Origin: an uncultured Pseudomonadota bacterium
GTDB lineage: Bacteria; Pseudomonadota; Gammaproteobacteria; Burkholderiales; Burkholderiaceae
Length of the DNA: 6,578 bases
Direction of reading: 5' to 3'
Assembly (NCBI GenBank): GCA_946480245.1
Contig: CAMLIZ010000202.1
Span: forward strand, 1-6,578
Shown here: positions 1 to 5,851 of the stretch, piece by piece
Layout: each line of letters opens with the position of its first letter
Numbering within the stretch: the first letter of the stretch is position 1
The notes under the pieces: model-generated
Told to the model about the DNA's origin: nothing
The model's database searches: none
What the model saw: the letters and a program-made list of their open reading frames with translations, nothing else
Position numbers and translations under genes: made by a program

Positions 1-848
1 AGCAGGTGCAGTTCGTGCGCAACGACCCGCGCAGCGACCTGTTCGCGCTGGGCGTGATGCTCTACCACCTCGCCACCGGCAAGCGACCGTTCGGCGAGCC
101 CACCAGCGTGCCCGGCCTGCGCCGCCGCCTGTATGTGGAGCCCGAGCCGCCGCGCGGGCTGCGGCCCGACTGCCCGCCTTGGCTGCAGGAGGTGATCCTG
201 CACTGCCTGGAGGTGAAGCCCGAGCAGCGCTACCAGAGCGCCGCCCAGCTGGCGCTCGACCTGCAGCACCCGGACCAGGTGGTGCTCACCGCGCGCGCGC
301 ACCGGGTGCAGGCGGCGGGCCGCATGAAGGCGCTGCGGCGCTGGTTCACTGCGCTCGGGGCCGAACCACTGGGCGCCGCCAGCGCCGCCGAGCAGGTGCG
401 CGACCATCCGGTGCTGATGGCCTCGGTGGACGTGGGTGCCAGCGAGGCGCTGCAGCAAGCCCTGCGCGACACCGTGATGCGCCTGCTCGGCACCGCACCC
501 GGCGCCCGCCTGGCTTGCGTGGGCGTGATGCAGACGGCGCGCATCGGCATGGACACGCTCACCGACGAACACGGCCAGAGCCTGCACCTGAAGCAGCTGA
601 TCGCGTTGAAGCATTGGGCGCGGCCGATCATGCAGCAGGCGCAGCTCGACGAGGCGCACCTCACCTTCCATGTGCTGGAGGCCCCCGACGTGGCCGCTGC
701 GTTGCTCGAATTCGCGCAACGCAACAAGGTGGACCACGTCGTGATGGGCGCGCGCGCCAGCTCTGCCCTGCGGCGCTACCTGGGCAGCGTGTCCTCGCAG
801 GTGGTGGCCGAAAGCGCCTGCACGGTCACCGTGGTGCGCGCCGCCTAG
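1..848 (+). CDS. Serine/threonine protein kinase with C-terminal universal stress protein (UspA) domain, 3' part only
   Basis: The gene enters from the left edge; the reading frame is open from base 3 with no stop, so the GTG at base 6 is an internal codon and not the start. The first ~90 visible residues are the C-lobe of a Hanks-type kinase: RSDLFALGVMLY (counting from base 6, the subdomain IX Asp is about residue 11) followed by HLATGKRPF, and the subdomain XI Arg in PEQRYQSA at about residue 75. The ATP-binding and catalytic loops lie upstream, outside the window. After a short basic linker (about 100-115), residues ~134-280 form a UspA domain ending MGARASSALRRYLGSVSSQV, close to the G-2x-G-9x-G(S/T) nucleotide-binding signature but with Ala in place of the second Gly. 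UspA domains bind ATP/AMP and occur in stress proteins. No membrane segment is seen in this part. The fusion suggests a cytoplasmic kinase with its own nucleotide or stress sensor, which is inference. It is convergent with the VOC gene and probably unrelated to the kyn genes. Confidence 0.88.
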   Translation, partial: QVQFVRNDPRSDLFALGVMLYHLATGKRPFGEPTSVPGLRRRLYVEPEPPRGLRPDCPPWLQEVILHCLEVKPEQRYQSAAQLALDLQHPDQVVLTARAHRVQAAGRMKALRRWFTALGAEPLGAASAAEQVRDHPVLMASVDVGASEALQQALRDTVMRLLGTAPGARLACVGVMQTARIGMDTLTDEHGQSLHLKQLIALKHWARPIMQQAQLDEAHLTFHVLEAPDVAAALLEFAQRNKVDHVVMGARASSALRRYLGSVSSQVVAESACTVTVVRAA

Positions 849-853
849 GCGGC
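840..853. repeat. 14-base perfect palindrome over the kinase stop codon
   Basis: GCCGCCT-AGGCGGC is its own reverse complement and contains the TAG stop of the kinase gene. It sits in the convergent junction with the VOC gene, whose stop is at 870. There is no T-run on either side, so it is at best a weak hairpin that might help termination; it may simply be chance in GC-rich DNA. Confidence 0.35.
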
Positions 854-869
854 TTGCCGGGCCAACGCC

Positions 870-1322
870 TCAATCGGCGTCGGGGGTGAACAGCGCGTCG
901 TAGCGCCGCTGCATCTCGTCGTGCGACACCTTCTCGATCTCGTGCCCGATCAGCCACTCATGGCCGTACGGGTCGCGCACGCGGCCGCCGCGCTCGCCGT
1001 AGAACATGTCCTGCGGCGCCATCACCAGCGTGGCGCCGGCGTTCAGTGCACGCTCAATCAACGCGTCGGCGTCGTCCACGTGCAGGTGGATGCGCTGGCT
1101 GCAGCCGCCCAGCGACTGCGGCCCGACGATGCCGTATTCAGGGAACTCGTCAGCCAGCATCAGAACCGTCTCGCCCAGCCGCAGCTCGGCATGGCCGACG
1201 CGGCCGCTGCCGGGCTCGGTCAGGCGAAAGATCTCCTGTGCGCCAAACGCCTGCGTGTAGAAGGCAATGGCGGCCGCTGCATCGCGCACCGCCAGGTAGG
1301 CAAAGACCTCGTGGATCGTCAT
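870..1322 (-). CDS. VOC family protein (PhnB-like glyoxalase/bleomycin-resistance fold)
   Basis: This is a 150-residue protein with the vicinal oxygen chelate fold: two beta-alpha-beta-beta-beta modules at about residues 7-57 (FAYLAVRDAAAAIAFYTQAFGA, then GHAELRLGETVLMLAD) and 77-127 (RIHLHVDDADALIERALNAGA, then RDPYGHEWLIG). The C-terminal tail with HDEMQRRYDALF is typical of PhnB-like single-chain members. Such proteins are cytosolic metal-binding enzymes or binding proteins, and the substrate cannot be read from the sequence. The start at 1322 is chosen because AGGGGAG lies 5 bases upstream on the minus strand and the protein then begins directly at strand 1. An in-frame ATG at 1346 has no such site. 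It lies 80 bases downstream of the RidA gene on the same strand, so it may be the last gene of the ligase operon or separately transcribed. A role in aromatic metabolism is possible, since VOC enzymes include ring-cleavage dioxygenases and isomerases, but unproven. Length is normal. Confidence 0.85.
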   Translation of the reverse strand: MTIHEVFAYLAVRDAAAAIAFYTQAFGAQEIFRLTEPGSGRVGHAELRLGETVLMLADEFPEYGIVGPQSLGGCSQRIHLHVDDADALIERALNAGATLVMAPQDMFYGERGGRVRDPYGHEWLIGHEIEKVSHDEMQRRYDALFTPDAD

Positions 1323-1327
1323 CGGGG

Positions 1328-1334
1328 CTCCCCT
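1328..1334 (-). promoter_or_regulatory. Ribosome binding site of the VOC gene
   Basis: Read on the minus strand this is AGGGGAG, 5 bases before the ATG at 1322. It decides the start in favour of 1322 over the in-frame ATG at 1346. Confidence 0.6.
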
Positions 1335-1357
1335 GTGCAATGGCAAAGCGGCAGCTT

Positions 1358-1381
1358 AAGAGGCGGCAGGCGCGCCGTCTT
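1358..1381 (-). other. Imperfect hairpin in the gap between the RidA and VOC genes
   Basis: The arms AAGA-GGCG (1358-1365) and CGCC-(G)-TCTT (1373-1381) pair over 8 base pairs with one bulged base and a 7-base loop. On the minus strand it follows the RidA stop at 1403 by about 20 bases. The sequence after it (AAGCTGCC) is not T-rich, so it is not a standard intrinsic terminator. It might cause pausing, partial termination or RNA processing, which would reduce expression of the VOC gene relative to the three upstream genes. No convincing promoter for the VOC gene was found in the 80-base gap (1323-1402). Confidence 0.3.
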
Positions 1382-1402
1382 GTAGATTTCGGCGCCCGCC
1401 GC

Positions 1403-1804
1403 TCAGTCGGGGATCACGGCCGTGACTTCGATCTCCACCTTGGCGCGGTCCTCGATCAGCGCACTCACCTCCACCGCGGTCATCGCAATGCCGTAGTGCC
1501 CGATCAGCTCGCGGAACGCGGCGCCCACCGCCTTGCCGGCGGCCAGGTACTCGCGCTTGTCGGTCACGTACCAGGTCATGCGCACGATGTGCTGCGGCAA
1601 GGCGCCGGCCTGTGCCAGCACCGCGCGCACGTTGGTCAGCGCCTGGCGCGCCTGCGCGGCGAAGTCGTCGCTGTCGAAATGCGCGTCGGCGTTCCAGCCG
1701 ATCTGGCCGGCGACGAACACCAGTGTGCCGCGCGCGGCCACGCCATTGGCATAGCCCTTGGGCGGCAGCCACTCGGGCGGCTGCAGGACGCGATGGCCGC
1801 TCAT
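1403..1804 (-). CDS. RidA (YjgF/YER057c/UK114) family protein lacking the canonical catalytic Arg
   Basis: This is a 133-residue protein with the Rid fold: GTLVFVAGQIGWNADAHF (about 26-43), QARQALTNVRAVLAQAGA (51-68), IVRMTWYVTDKREY (73-86) and the closing strand VEVSALIEDRAKVEIEVTAV (111-130). Archetypal RidA hydrolyses enamine/imine intermediates and uses an Arg in the segment PARSCVEV (E. coli Arg105). Here the aligned segment is IAMTAVEV, so the Arg is replaced by Met108. This places the protein among the Arg-less Rid subgroups, whose substrates are largely unknown, and classical 2-aminoacrylate deaminase activity is unlikely. The start at 1804 overlaps the thioesterase stop (ATGA), with GGAG at 1813-1816 as ribosome site. 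An ATG further upstream at 1888 would lie inside the thioesterase gene. Being third in the ligase-thioesterase operon suggests action on a nitrogen-bearing intermediate of anthranilate breakdown, which is inference. The protein is cytosolic and of full length. Confidence 0.9.
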   Translation of the reverse strand: MSGHRVLQPPEWLPPKGYANGVAARGTLVFVAGQIGWNADAHFDSDDFAAQARQALTNVRAVLAQAGALPQHIVRMTWYVTDKREYLAAGKAVGAAFRELIGHYGIAMTAVEVSALIEDRAKVEIEVTAVIPD

Positions 1805-2217
1805 GCTGCGGTCTCCATGAAGGCGGGAACGGCCGCGCGAATGTCGTCGGGCAACGGGCGCGGGCGATGGTCGTCGAGCGAGGTGCACACCAGCACCTGC
1901 TTGGCGCGCAGGCGCAGCTGGTTACCGCCGAAGAACTCGATGCCCAGGTGCATGGAGGTGCGGCCCAGGTGCTGCACGGCGAGCACCTGGCGCAGCTCGT
2001 CGCCCATGCGGCTGACGGCCGTGAACTGCACCTCCAGCCGCACGGTGGGCAGGCCGACGCGGCGCTCGGCCACCAGCGGTGCGTAGGGGATCTTCAAGCC
2101 GCGGTCGAACCAGGCCTCCACCAGCTTGGTCACCATCACCAGGTACTGCGGGAAGAACACGATGCCGGCCGGATCGCAGTGCGCGAATCGCACCGTCTCT
2201 CTGCGTTCGAACTTCAT
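1801..2217 (-). CDS. 4HBT-type acyl-CoA thioesterase (hotdog fold)
   Basis: This 138-residue single hotdog domain hydrolyses an acyl-CoA thioester to free acid and CoA in the cytosol. Residues 10-25 read RFAHCDPAGIVFFPQY, the signature of the 4-hydroxybenzoyl-CoA thioesterase group, with Asp15 at the place of the catalytic Asp17 of the Pseudomonas CBS3 enzyme. The rest fits the fold: a long helix (about 26-40), then strands such as VRLEVQFTAV (59-68), LRQVLAVQHLGRTSMHLGIEFF (75-96) and AKQVLVCTSLD (105-115). The start at 2217 overlaps the ligase stop (ATGA). A moderate ribosome site AGGAAG (2228-2233) lies 10 bases upstream, inside the ligase gene. Its stop overlaps the RidA start in the same way, so the three proteins are probably made in a coupled fashion. 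Being next to an aryl-CoA ligase, the likely substrate is an aromatic or ring-derived CoA ester such as 2-aminobenzoyl-CoA, as a CoA-rescue or editing enzyme. The substrate is inference; the family call is firm. Confidence 0.9.
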   Translation of the reverse strand: MKFERRETVRFAHCDPAGIVFFPQYLVMVTKLVEAWFDRGLKIPYAPLVAERRVGLPTVRLEVQFTAVSRMGDELRQVLAVQHLGRTSMHLGIEFFGGNQLRLRAKQVLVCTSLDDHRPRPLPDDIRAAVPAFMETAA

Positions 2218-3836
2218 GCGGTGCTCGCTTCCTGCCGCAGCCTGAAGCGCTGCAGCTTGCCGGTCTCGGTGCGCGGCAGGCTGGCGCGGAACTCGATGGC
2301 GCGCGGGTACTTGTAGGGCGCGATCGTCTGCTTCACGAAATCCTGCAAGGTGCGCGTCATGGCCTCGTCGGCCGCATGACCGGGCTTCAGCACGACGAAG
2401 GCCTTCACGATCTGGCCGCGCTCGGTGTCCGGCACGCCGATCACGCCGCATTCGGCCACGGCCGGGTGCAGCAGCAGCGCGCCCTCCACCTCGGGTCCGG
2501 CGATGTTGTAGCCGCCGGAGATGATCATGTCGTCGGTGCGTGCCTGGTACACGAACTGGCCGTCGGCATCCACCAGGTAGGCGTCGCCGGTAAGGTTCCA
2601 GCCGTCATGCACGTAGTTGCGCTGGCGCTCGTCGGCAAGATACCGGCAGCCGGTGGGGCCCTTCACGGCGAGCCGGCCCACCTGGCCCGGCGGCAGCGCG
2701 CGGCCGTCGTCACCCAGCACGCAGGCGCGGTACCCCGGCACCGGCACGCCGGTGGCGCCTGGCTTGGCATGCGCCTCGTCGGCCGAGATGAAGATGTGCA
2801 GCATCTCGGTGGAGCCGATGCCGTCGATGATCTCGATGCCGGTGGTCTGCTTCCATAAAGCGCGCGTGGCCGCCGGCAGCGCCTCGCCGGCCGACACGCA
2901 CTTGCGCAGCGACGACAGGTCGTGCTGCGCCGCGGCGCCGGCCATCGCACGATACGCGGTAGGCGAGGTGAAGCACACGCTGGCGCGGTACTGCGCGATC
3001 GCCGGCAGCAGCTGGTCCGGCGTGGCCTTCTCGATCAGCACCGTGCTGGCGCCGACCGACAGCGGAAACAGCAGCAAGCCGCCGAGCCCGAACGTGAAGG
3101 CCAGCGGCGGGCTGCCGATGAACACGTCATCGGCCGTGGCGCGCAGCACGTGCGGCGGCCAGCAGGCGCAGGCCGCCATCACGTCGCGATGGAAATGCAT
3201 CGTGCCCTTGGGCACGCCGGTGGTGCCGGAGGTGAACGCGATCAGGCAGGTGTCGGCGGCGGCGGTGGGCACGTTGCTGAACTGGGCCGGCTTGGCCGCC
3301 GCACGCGCTTCCAGCCCGTCGCCCGCGTCGCTCATGTAGAAGGCCACCTGCTTCAAGCTCGAGCACTGGGCCTGCGCGGTGCGCAGTTCGTCGGCCAGGC
3401 GCGCGTCGCACAAGGCGTGGCTGACCTGCGCCTTGTCCATGATCGGCACCAGCTCGCGCGCGCGCAGCAGCGGCATGGTGCCCACCGCGATGCCGCCAGC
3501 CTTGACCACCGCGAACCAGCAGGCCGCCAGCATCGGGTTGTTGGGCCCGCGCAGCAGCACGCGATTGCCGGGCACCAGGCCCATGTCGTCCACCAGCACG
3601 CGCGCGATTCGGTTGGCCTGCGCCTGCAACTGCGCGTAGCTCCAGCGCACGCCCGCGCCCTGCACCGCCACGCGCTCGCCCTGCCCTTCGTCGACCCAGC
3701 GGTCGAGCAGCCGGCTGGCGCAATTGAGGGTGTCGGGGAACTGCAGCTCGGGCAGGTCGAACAGGAACTCCGGCCACTGGCTACGCGGCGGCAGGTGGTC
3801 GAAGGCGAAGGTGTCGAGGTGCGCGCTGGGCGTCAT
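2214..3836 (-). CDS. AMP-forming aryl-CoA ligase, probably 2-aminobenzoate (anthranilate)-CoA ligase
   Basis: This 540-residue adenylate-forming enzyme (ANL superfamily) activates a carboxylate with ATP and CoA. Visible core motifs are the P-loop FTSGTTGVPKG (201-211), the benzoate-CoA-ligase-like SPPLAFTFGLGG (242-253), GIGSTEM (339-345), TGDAYL (416-421), the hinge DDMIISGGYNIAGPEVEG (435-452) and the catalytic Lys527 in PRTETGKLQR. The N-terminus SAHLDTFAFDHLPPRSQWPEF resembles 2-aminobenzoate-CoA ligase type proteins. The start at 3836 is chosen because AGGAGG lies 5 bases upstream; an in-frame ATG at 3887 would include the promoter and operator. It heads a minus-strand operon with a thioesterase and a RidA protein and is divergent from kynBUA, whose product is anthranilate, which supports anthranilate as substrate. 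Benzoate, salicylate or another substituted benzoate remains possible from sequence alone. A promoter with consensus -35, overlapped by a 13-base dyad, precedes it. Confidence 0.88.
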   Translation of the reverse strand: MTPSAHLDTFAFDHLPPRSQWPEFLFDLPELQFPDTLNCASRLLDRWVDEGQGERVAVQGAGVRWSYAQLQAQANRIARVLVDDMGLVPGNRVLLRGPNNPMLAACWFAVVKAGGIAVGTMPLLRARELVPIMDKAQVSHALCDARLADELRTAQAQCSSLKQVAFYMSDAGDGLEARAAAKPAQFSNVPTAAADTCLIAFTSGTTGVPKGTMHFHRDVMAACACWPPHVLRATADDVFIGSPPLAFTFGLGGLLLFPLSVGASTVLIEKATPDQLLPAIAQYRASVCFTSPTAYRAMAGAAAQHDLSSLRKCVSAGEALPAATRALWKQTTGIEIIDGIGSTEMLHIFISADEAHAKPGATGVPVPGYRACVLGDDGRALPPGQVGRLAVKGPTGCRYLADERQRNYVHDGWNLTGDAYLVDADGQFVYQARTDDMIISGGYNIAGPEVEGALLLHPAVAECGVIGVPDTERGQIVKAFVVLKPGHAADEAMTRTLQDFVKQTIAPYKYPRAIEFRASLPRTETGKLQRFRLRQEASTA

Positions 3837-3841
3837 GCGGG

Positions 3842-3847
3842 CCTCCT
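3842..3847 (-). promoter_or_regulatory. Ribosome binding site of the aryl-CoA ligase
   Basis: On the minus strand this reads AGGAGG, a full anti-Shine-Dalgarno match 5 bases before the ATG at 3836. It is the strongest ribosome site in the window and fixes the ligase start. With transcription predicted to begin near 3852, the leader is only about 16 bases. Confidence 0.8.
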
Positions 3848-3858
3848 GGGCTGTCGCC

Positions 3859-3887
3859 GTTGTAGGTCGATATACTTTAGTTGTCAA
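3859..3887 (-). promoter_or_regulatory. Sigma70-type promoter of the ligase-thioesterase-RidA operon
   Basis: Read on the minus strand, a -35 TTGACA (3887-3882, 6/6 to consensus) is followed by a 17-base spacer and a -10 TACAAC (3864-3859, 4/6). Transcription should start near 3852, just upstream of the AGGAGG. The -35 hexamer lies wholly inside the dyad at 3878-3890, so a protein bound there would block RNA polymerase. Confidence 0.65.
3871..3876 (+). promoter_or_regulatory. Candidate -10 element of the kynBUA promoter
   Basis: TATACT matches the -10 consensus in 5 of 6 bases. The position 17 bases upstream (GGGCTG, 3848-3853) is a poor -35, so this promoter may be weak or need an activator. 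The predicted start near 3883 falls inside the dyad at 3878-3890. It is the only AT-rich -10-like site between the two operons reading rightward. Confidence 0.45.
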
Positions 3888-3890
3888 CTA
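3878..3890. promoter_or_regulatory. Perfect 13-base dyad, probable operator shared by both divergent operons
   Basis: TAGTTG-T-CAACTA has 6-base arms around one central base and lies in the 91-base gap between the ligase and kynB start codons. It covers the -35 of the leftward promoter and the expected start site of the rightward one. Size, symmetry and AT-rich arms resemble operators of dimeric winged-helix repressors of the MarR family that respond to aromatic acids or their CoA esters; that assignment is inference. No regulator gene is visible in the window. Confidence 0.7.
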
Positions 3891-3927
3891 TTCCAGCATG
3901 GCCGCGTCCGCGACCTATGATCCCCGA

Positions 3928-4554
3928 ATGAAGCGCTTGTGGGACATCTCGCCGCCGGTGCACGCGGCCTCGCCGGTGTTTCCCGGCGACACGGCATACG
4001 CCCAGCAATGGGCCGCCACCATCGGCCCCGCCTGCCCGGTGAACGTGAGCGCGATCACGCTGTCACCGCACGTGGGCGCGCACGCCGACGCCCCGCTGCA
4101 CTACGACCCGCAGGGCGCCGCGATCGGCGCGGTGGATCTGGCGCCTTACCTCGGCCCCTGCCGCGTGATCCACGCCATCGACTGCGGCCCGCTGGTGCAG
4201 TGGCAGCACATCGAGCACGCCGTGCAAGAGCTGCCGCCGCGCGTGCTCGTGCGCACCTACCGCACCATGCCGGTCGACCGATGGGATCCGGCGCTGGCCG
4301 CATACGCACCGCAGACCGTGGAGCGCCTGGCCGACCTCGGTGTGCAGCTGATCGGCATCGACACCGCCAGCATCGACCCCGCGCAGAGCAAGACGCTGGA
4401 CAGTCACCAAGTCATCCGCCGCCGCGGCCTGCGCGTGCTGGAGAACCTGGTGCTGGACGACGTGGCCGAAGGCGACTACGAGCTGATCGCGCTGCCATTG
4501 AAGCTGGTGTCGGCGGATGCGAGCCCGGTGCGGGCGATATTGCGGGCCCTGTGA
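3928..4554 (+). CDS. kynB: Kynurenine formamidase (arylformamidase, cyclase family)
   Basis: This 208-residue cytosolic metal-dependent hydrolase converts N-formylkynurenine to kynurenine plus formate, the second step of tryptophan catabolism. The N-terminus [19 protein letters not shown] (4-22) is the KynB hallmark. The metal motif HVGAHADAP (48-56) supplies His48, His52 and Asp54, and SH (159-160) and LEN (171-173) supply His160 and Glu172, matching the binuclear zinc site known for bacterial KynB. The start is not certain. ATG 3928 gives the usual KynB N-terminus, but neither it nor the in-frame ATG at 3898, which adds 10 residues, has a good ribosome site. KynB is first in an operon with kynU, 4 bases downstream, and kynA, and is likely controlled by the dyad at 3878-3890. 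It is neither truncated nor shifted. Confidence 0.93.
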   Translation: MKRLWDISPPVHAASPVFPGDTAYAQQWAATIGPACPVNVSAITLSPHVGAHADAPLHYDPQGAAIGAVDLAPYLGPCRVIHAIDCGPLVQWQHIEHAVQELPPRVLVRTYRTMPVDRWDPALAAYAPQTVERLADLGVQLIGIDTASIDPAQSKTLDSHQVIRRRGLRVLENLVLDDVAEGDYELIALPLKLVSADASPVRAILRAL

Positions 4555-4558
4555 TGCC

Positions 4559-5851
4559 ATGACCACGACCCTTACACGCTCCCAGTTCGAATCGCTCGAC
4601 GCGCAAGATCCGCTGCGTGCGCTGCGCGACCAGTTCGACATCCCGCAGGAGGTGATCTACCTCGACGGCAACTCCCTCGGCGTGATGCCCAAAGCCACGC
4701 CACCAAGGGTGGAGCAGGTGGTGCAACAGGAATGGGGCCAAGGCCTGATCCGCAGCTGGAACAGCGCCGGCTGGATCACGCTGCCGCAACGCGTGGGCGA
4801 CAAGATCGCCGAACTCGTGGGCGCCGGCCCGGGCGAGCTGGTGGTGGCCGACTCCACCAGCGTGAACCTGTTCAAGGTGCTCAGCGCCGCGCTCCACATC
4901 GCCGCCGCCGACGCTCCCGACAAGCGCGTGATCGTCTCCGAGCGCCACAACTTCCCCACCGATCTCTATATCGCCGAAGGCCTGGCGCGCGAGCGCGGCC
5001 ACGAGCTGGTGCTGGTGGACGACCCCGAGGCCATCGAGCCCTTGCTTGCCGAACGCAACGTGGCCGTGCTGATGCTCACGCACGTGAACTACCGCACCGG
5101 CCGCATGCACGACATGGCCGCACTCACCGCGCGTGCCCACCAATGCGGCGCACTGATGCTGTGGGATCTGGCGCACAGCGCCGGCGCGGTGCCGGTGAGC
5201 CTGAAGGGCAACGGCCCTGCCGAAGAGGCGACCGACTTCGCCGTCGGCTGTGGCTACAAGTACCTCAACGGCGGCCCCGGCGCGCCGGCGTTCGTGTGGG
5301 TGCACCCGCGTCATGCCGACCGGTTCTGGCAGCCGCTGTCCGGCTGGATGGGTCATGCCGCGCCGTTCGAGTTCACGCCCCACTACCATCCCGCCCCGGG
5401 CGTGGCGCGCTACCTCTGCGGTACGCCGCCGGTGATCTCGCTGGCCGCGCTCGAATGCGGCGTCGACACCGTGCTGGCCGCCCGTGCGCTGCCCGGCGGT
5501 GGCATGGCCGCATTGCGCCGCAAGTCGCTGGCGCTGACGCGCCTGTTCACCGAGCTGGTGGAAGCGCGCTGCGCCGGCCACGGCCTCACGCTGGTGTCGC
5601 CACGCGAGGACACACAGCGCGGCAGCCAGGTGTGCTTTGCGCATCCCAGCGCCGGCTACCCGATCATGCAGGCGCTGATTGCGCGCCAGGTGATCGGCGA
5701 CTTCCGCGCACCGGACATCCTGCGCTTCGGCTTCACGCCGCTGTACACACGCTACGTCGACGTGTGGGACGCGGTGGAGCAGCTGCACCAGGTGCTGGCC
5801 AGCGGCGAATGGCGCGAGGCGCGCTTCAACCAACGTGCGGCGGTGACATGA
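4559..5851 (+). CDS. kynU: Kynureninase
   Basis: This 430-residue PLP enzyme (aminotransferase fold type I) cleaves L-kynurenine to anthranilate and L-alanine. Diagnostic segments are [12 protein letters not shown] (34-45), [19 protein letters not shown] (65-83), the cofactor-binding [10 protein letters not shown] (97-106), [11 protein letters not shown] (127-137), [12 protein letters not shown] (201-212) with PLP-contacting Asp203 and His206, and the Schiff-base lysine Lys234 in [12 protein letters not shown] (230-241). SGWMGH (261-266) and the C-terminal [15 protein letters not shown] (383-397) are also family typical. Length is normal. The start at 4559 is 4 bases after the kynB stop. Its ribosome site is poor, suggesting that ribosomes ending kynB re-initiate here. 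The stop overlaps the kynA start. Making anthranilate, it links this operon to the divergent aryl-CoA ligase. Confidence 0.97.
   Translation: MTTTLTRSQFESLDAQDPLRALRDQFDIPQEVIYLDGNSLGVMPKATPPRVEQVVQQEWGQGLIRSWNSAGWITLPQRVGDKIAELVGAGPGELVVADSTSVNLFKVLSAALHIAAADAPDKRVIVSERHNFPTDLYIAEGLARERGHELVLVDDPEAIEPLLAERNVAVLMLTHVNYRTGRMHDMAALTARAHQCGALMLWDLAHSAGAVPVSLKGNGPAEEATDFAVGCGYKYLNGGPGAPAFVWVHPRHADRFWQPLSGWMGHAAPFEFTPHYHPAPGVARYLCGTPPVISLAALECGVDTVLAARALPGGGMAALRRKSLALTRLFTELVEARCAGHGLTLVSPREDTQRGSQVCFAHPSAGYPIMQALIARQVIGDFRAPDILRFGFTPLYTRYVDVWDAVEQLHQVLASGEWREARFNQRAAVT

Noticed and set aside
840..870. Palindrome in the convergent gap as a bidirectional intrinsic terminator.
   Set aside because: There is no usable loop beyond CTAG and no T-run on either strand, so a terminator call is not supported; it is listed only as a short repeat.
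1805..1888. Upstream ATG at 1888 as start of the RidA gene.
   Set aside because: It would overlap the thioesterase gene by 88 bases, and the added residues are Arg-rich and unlike Rid proteins; ATG 1804 with GGAG upstream fits the family N-terminus.
1046..2086. Plus-strand open frame of 346 codons over the VOC, RidA and thioesterase genes.
   Set aside because: It crosses three well-supported minus-strand genes and translates to low-complexity Arg/Ala-rich sequence.
2218..2451. Upstream ATG at 2451 as start of the thioesterase, adding 78 residues.
   Set aside because: The extension lies inside the ligase C-terminus in another frame and is low-complexity; the hotdog domain begins right at MKFERRETVRF.
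3837..3887. Upstream ATG at 3887 as start of the ligase, adding 17 residues.
   Set aside because: It would put the predicted -10, transcription start and AGGAGG inside the coding region; the extra residues are not family-like, and 3836 has an ideal ribosome site.
2922..3920. Plus-strand open frame of 332 codons opposite the ligase.
   Set aside because: It is antisense to the AMP-forming ligase with all its core motifs, has no domain and runs through the regulatory gap.
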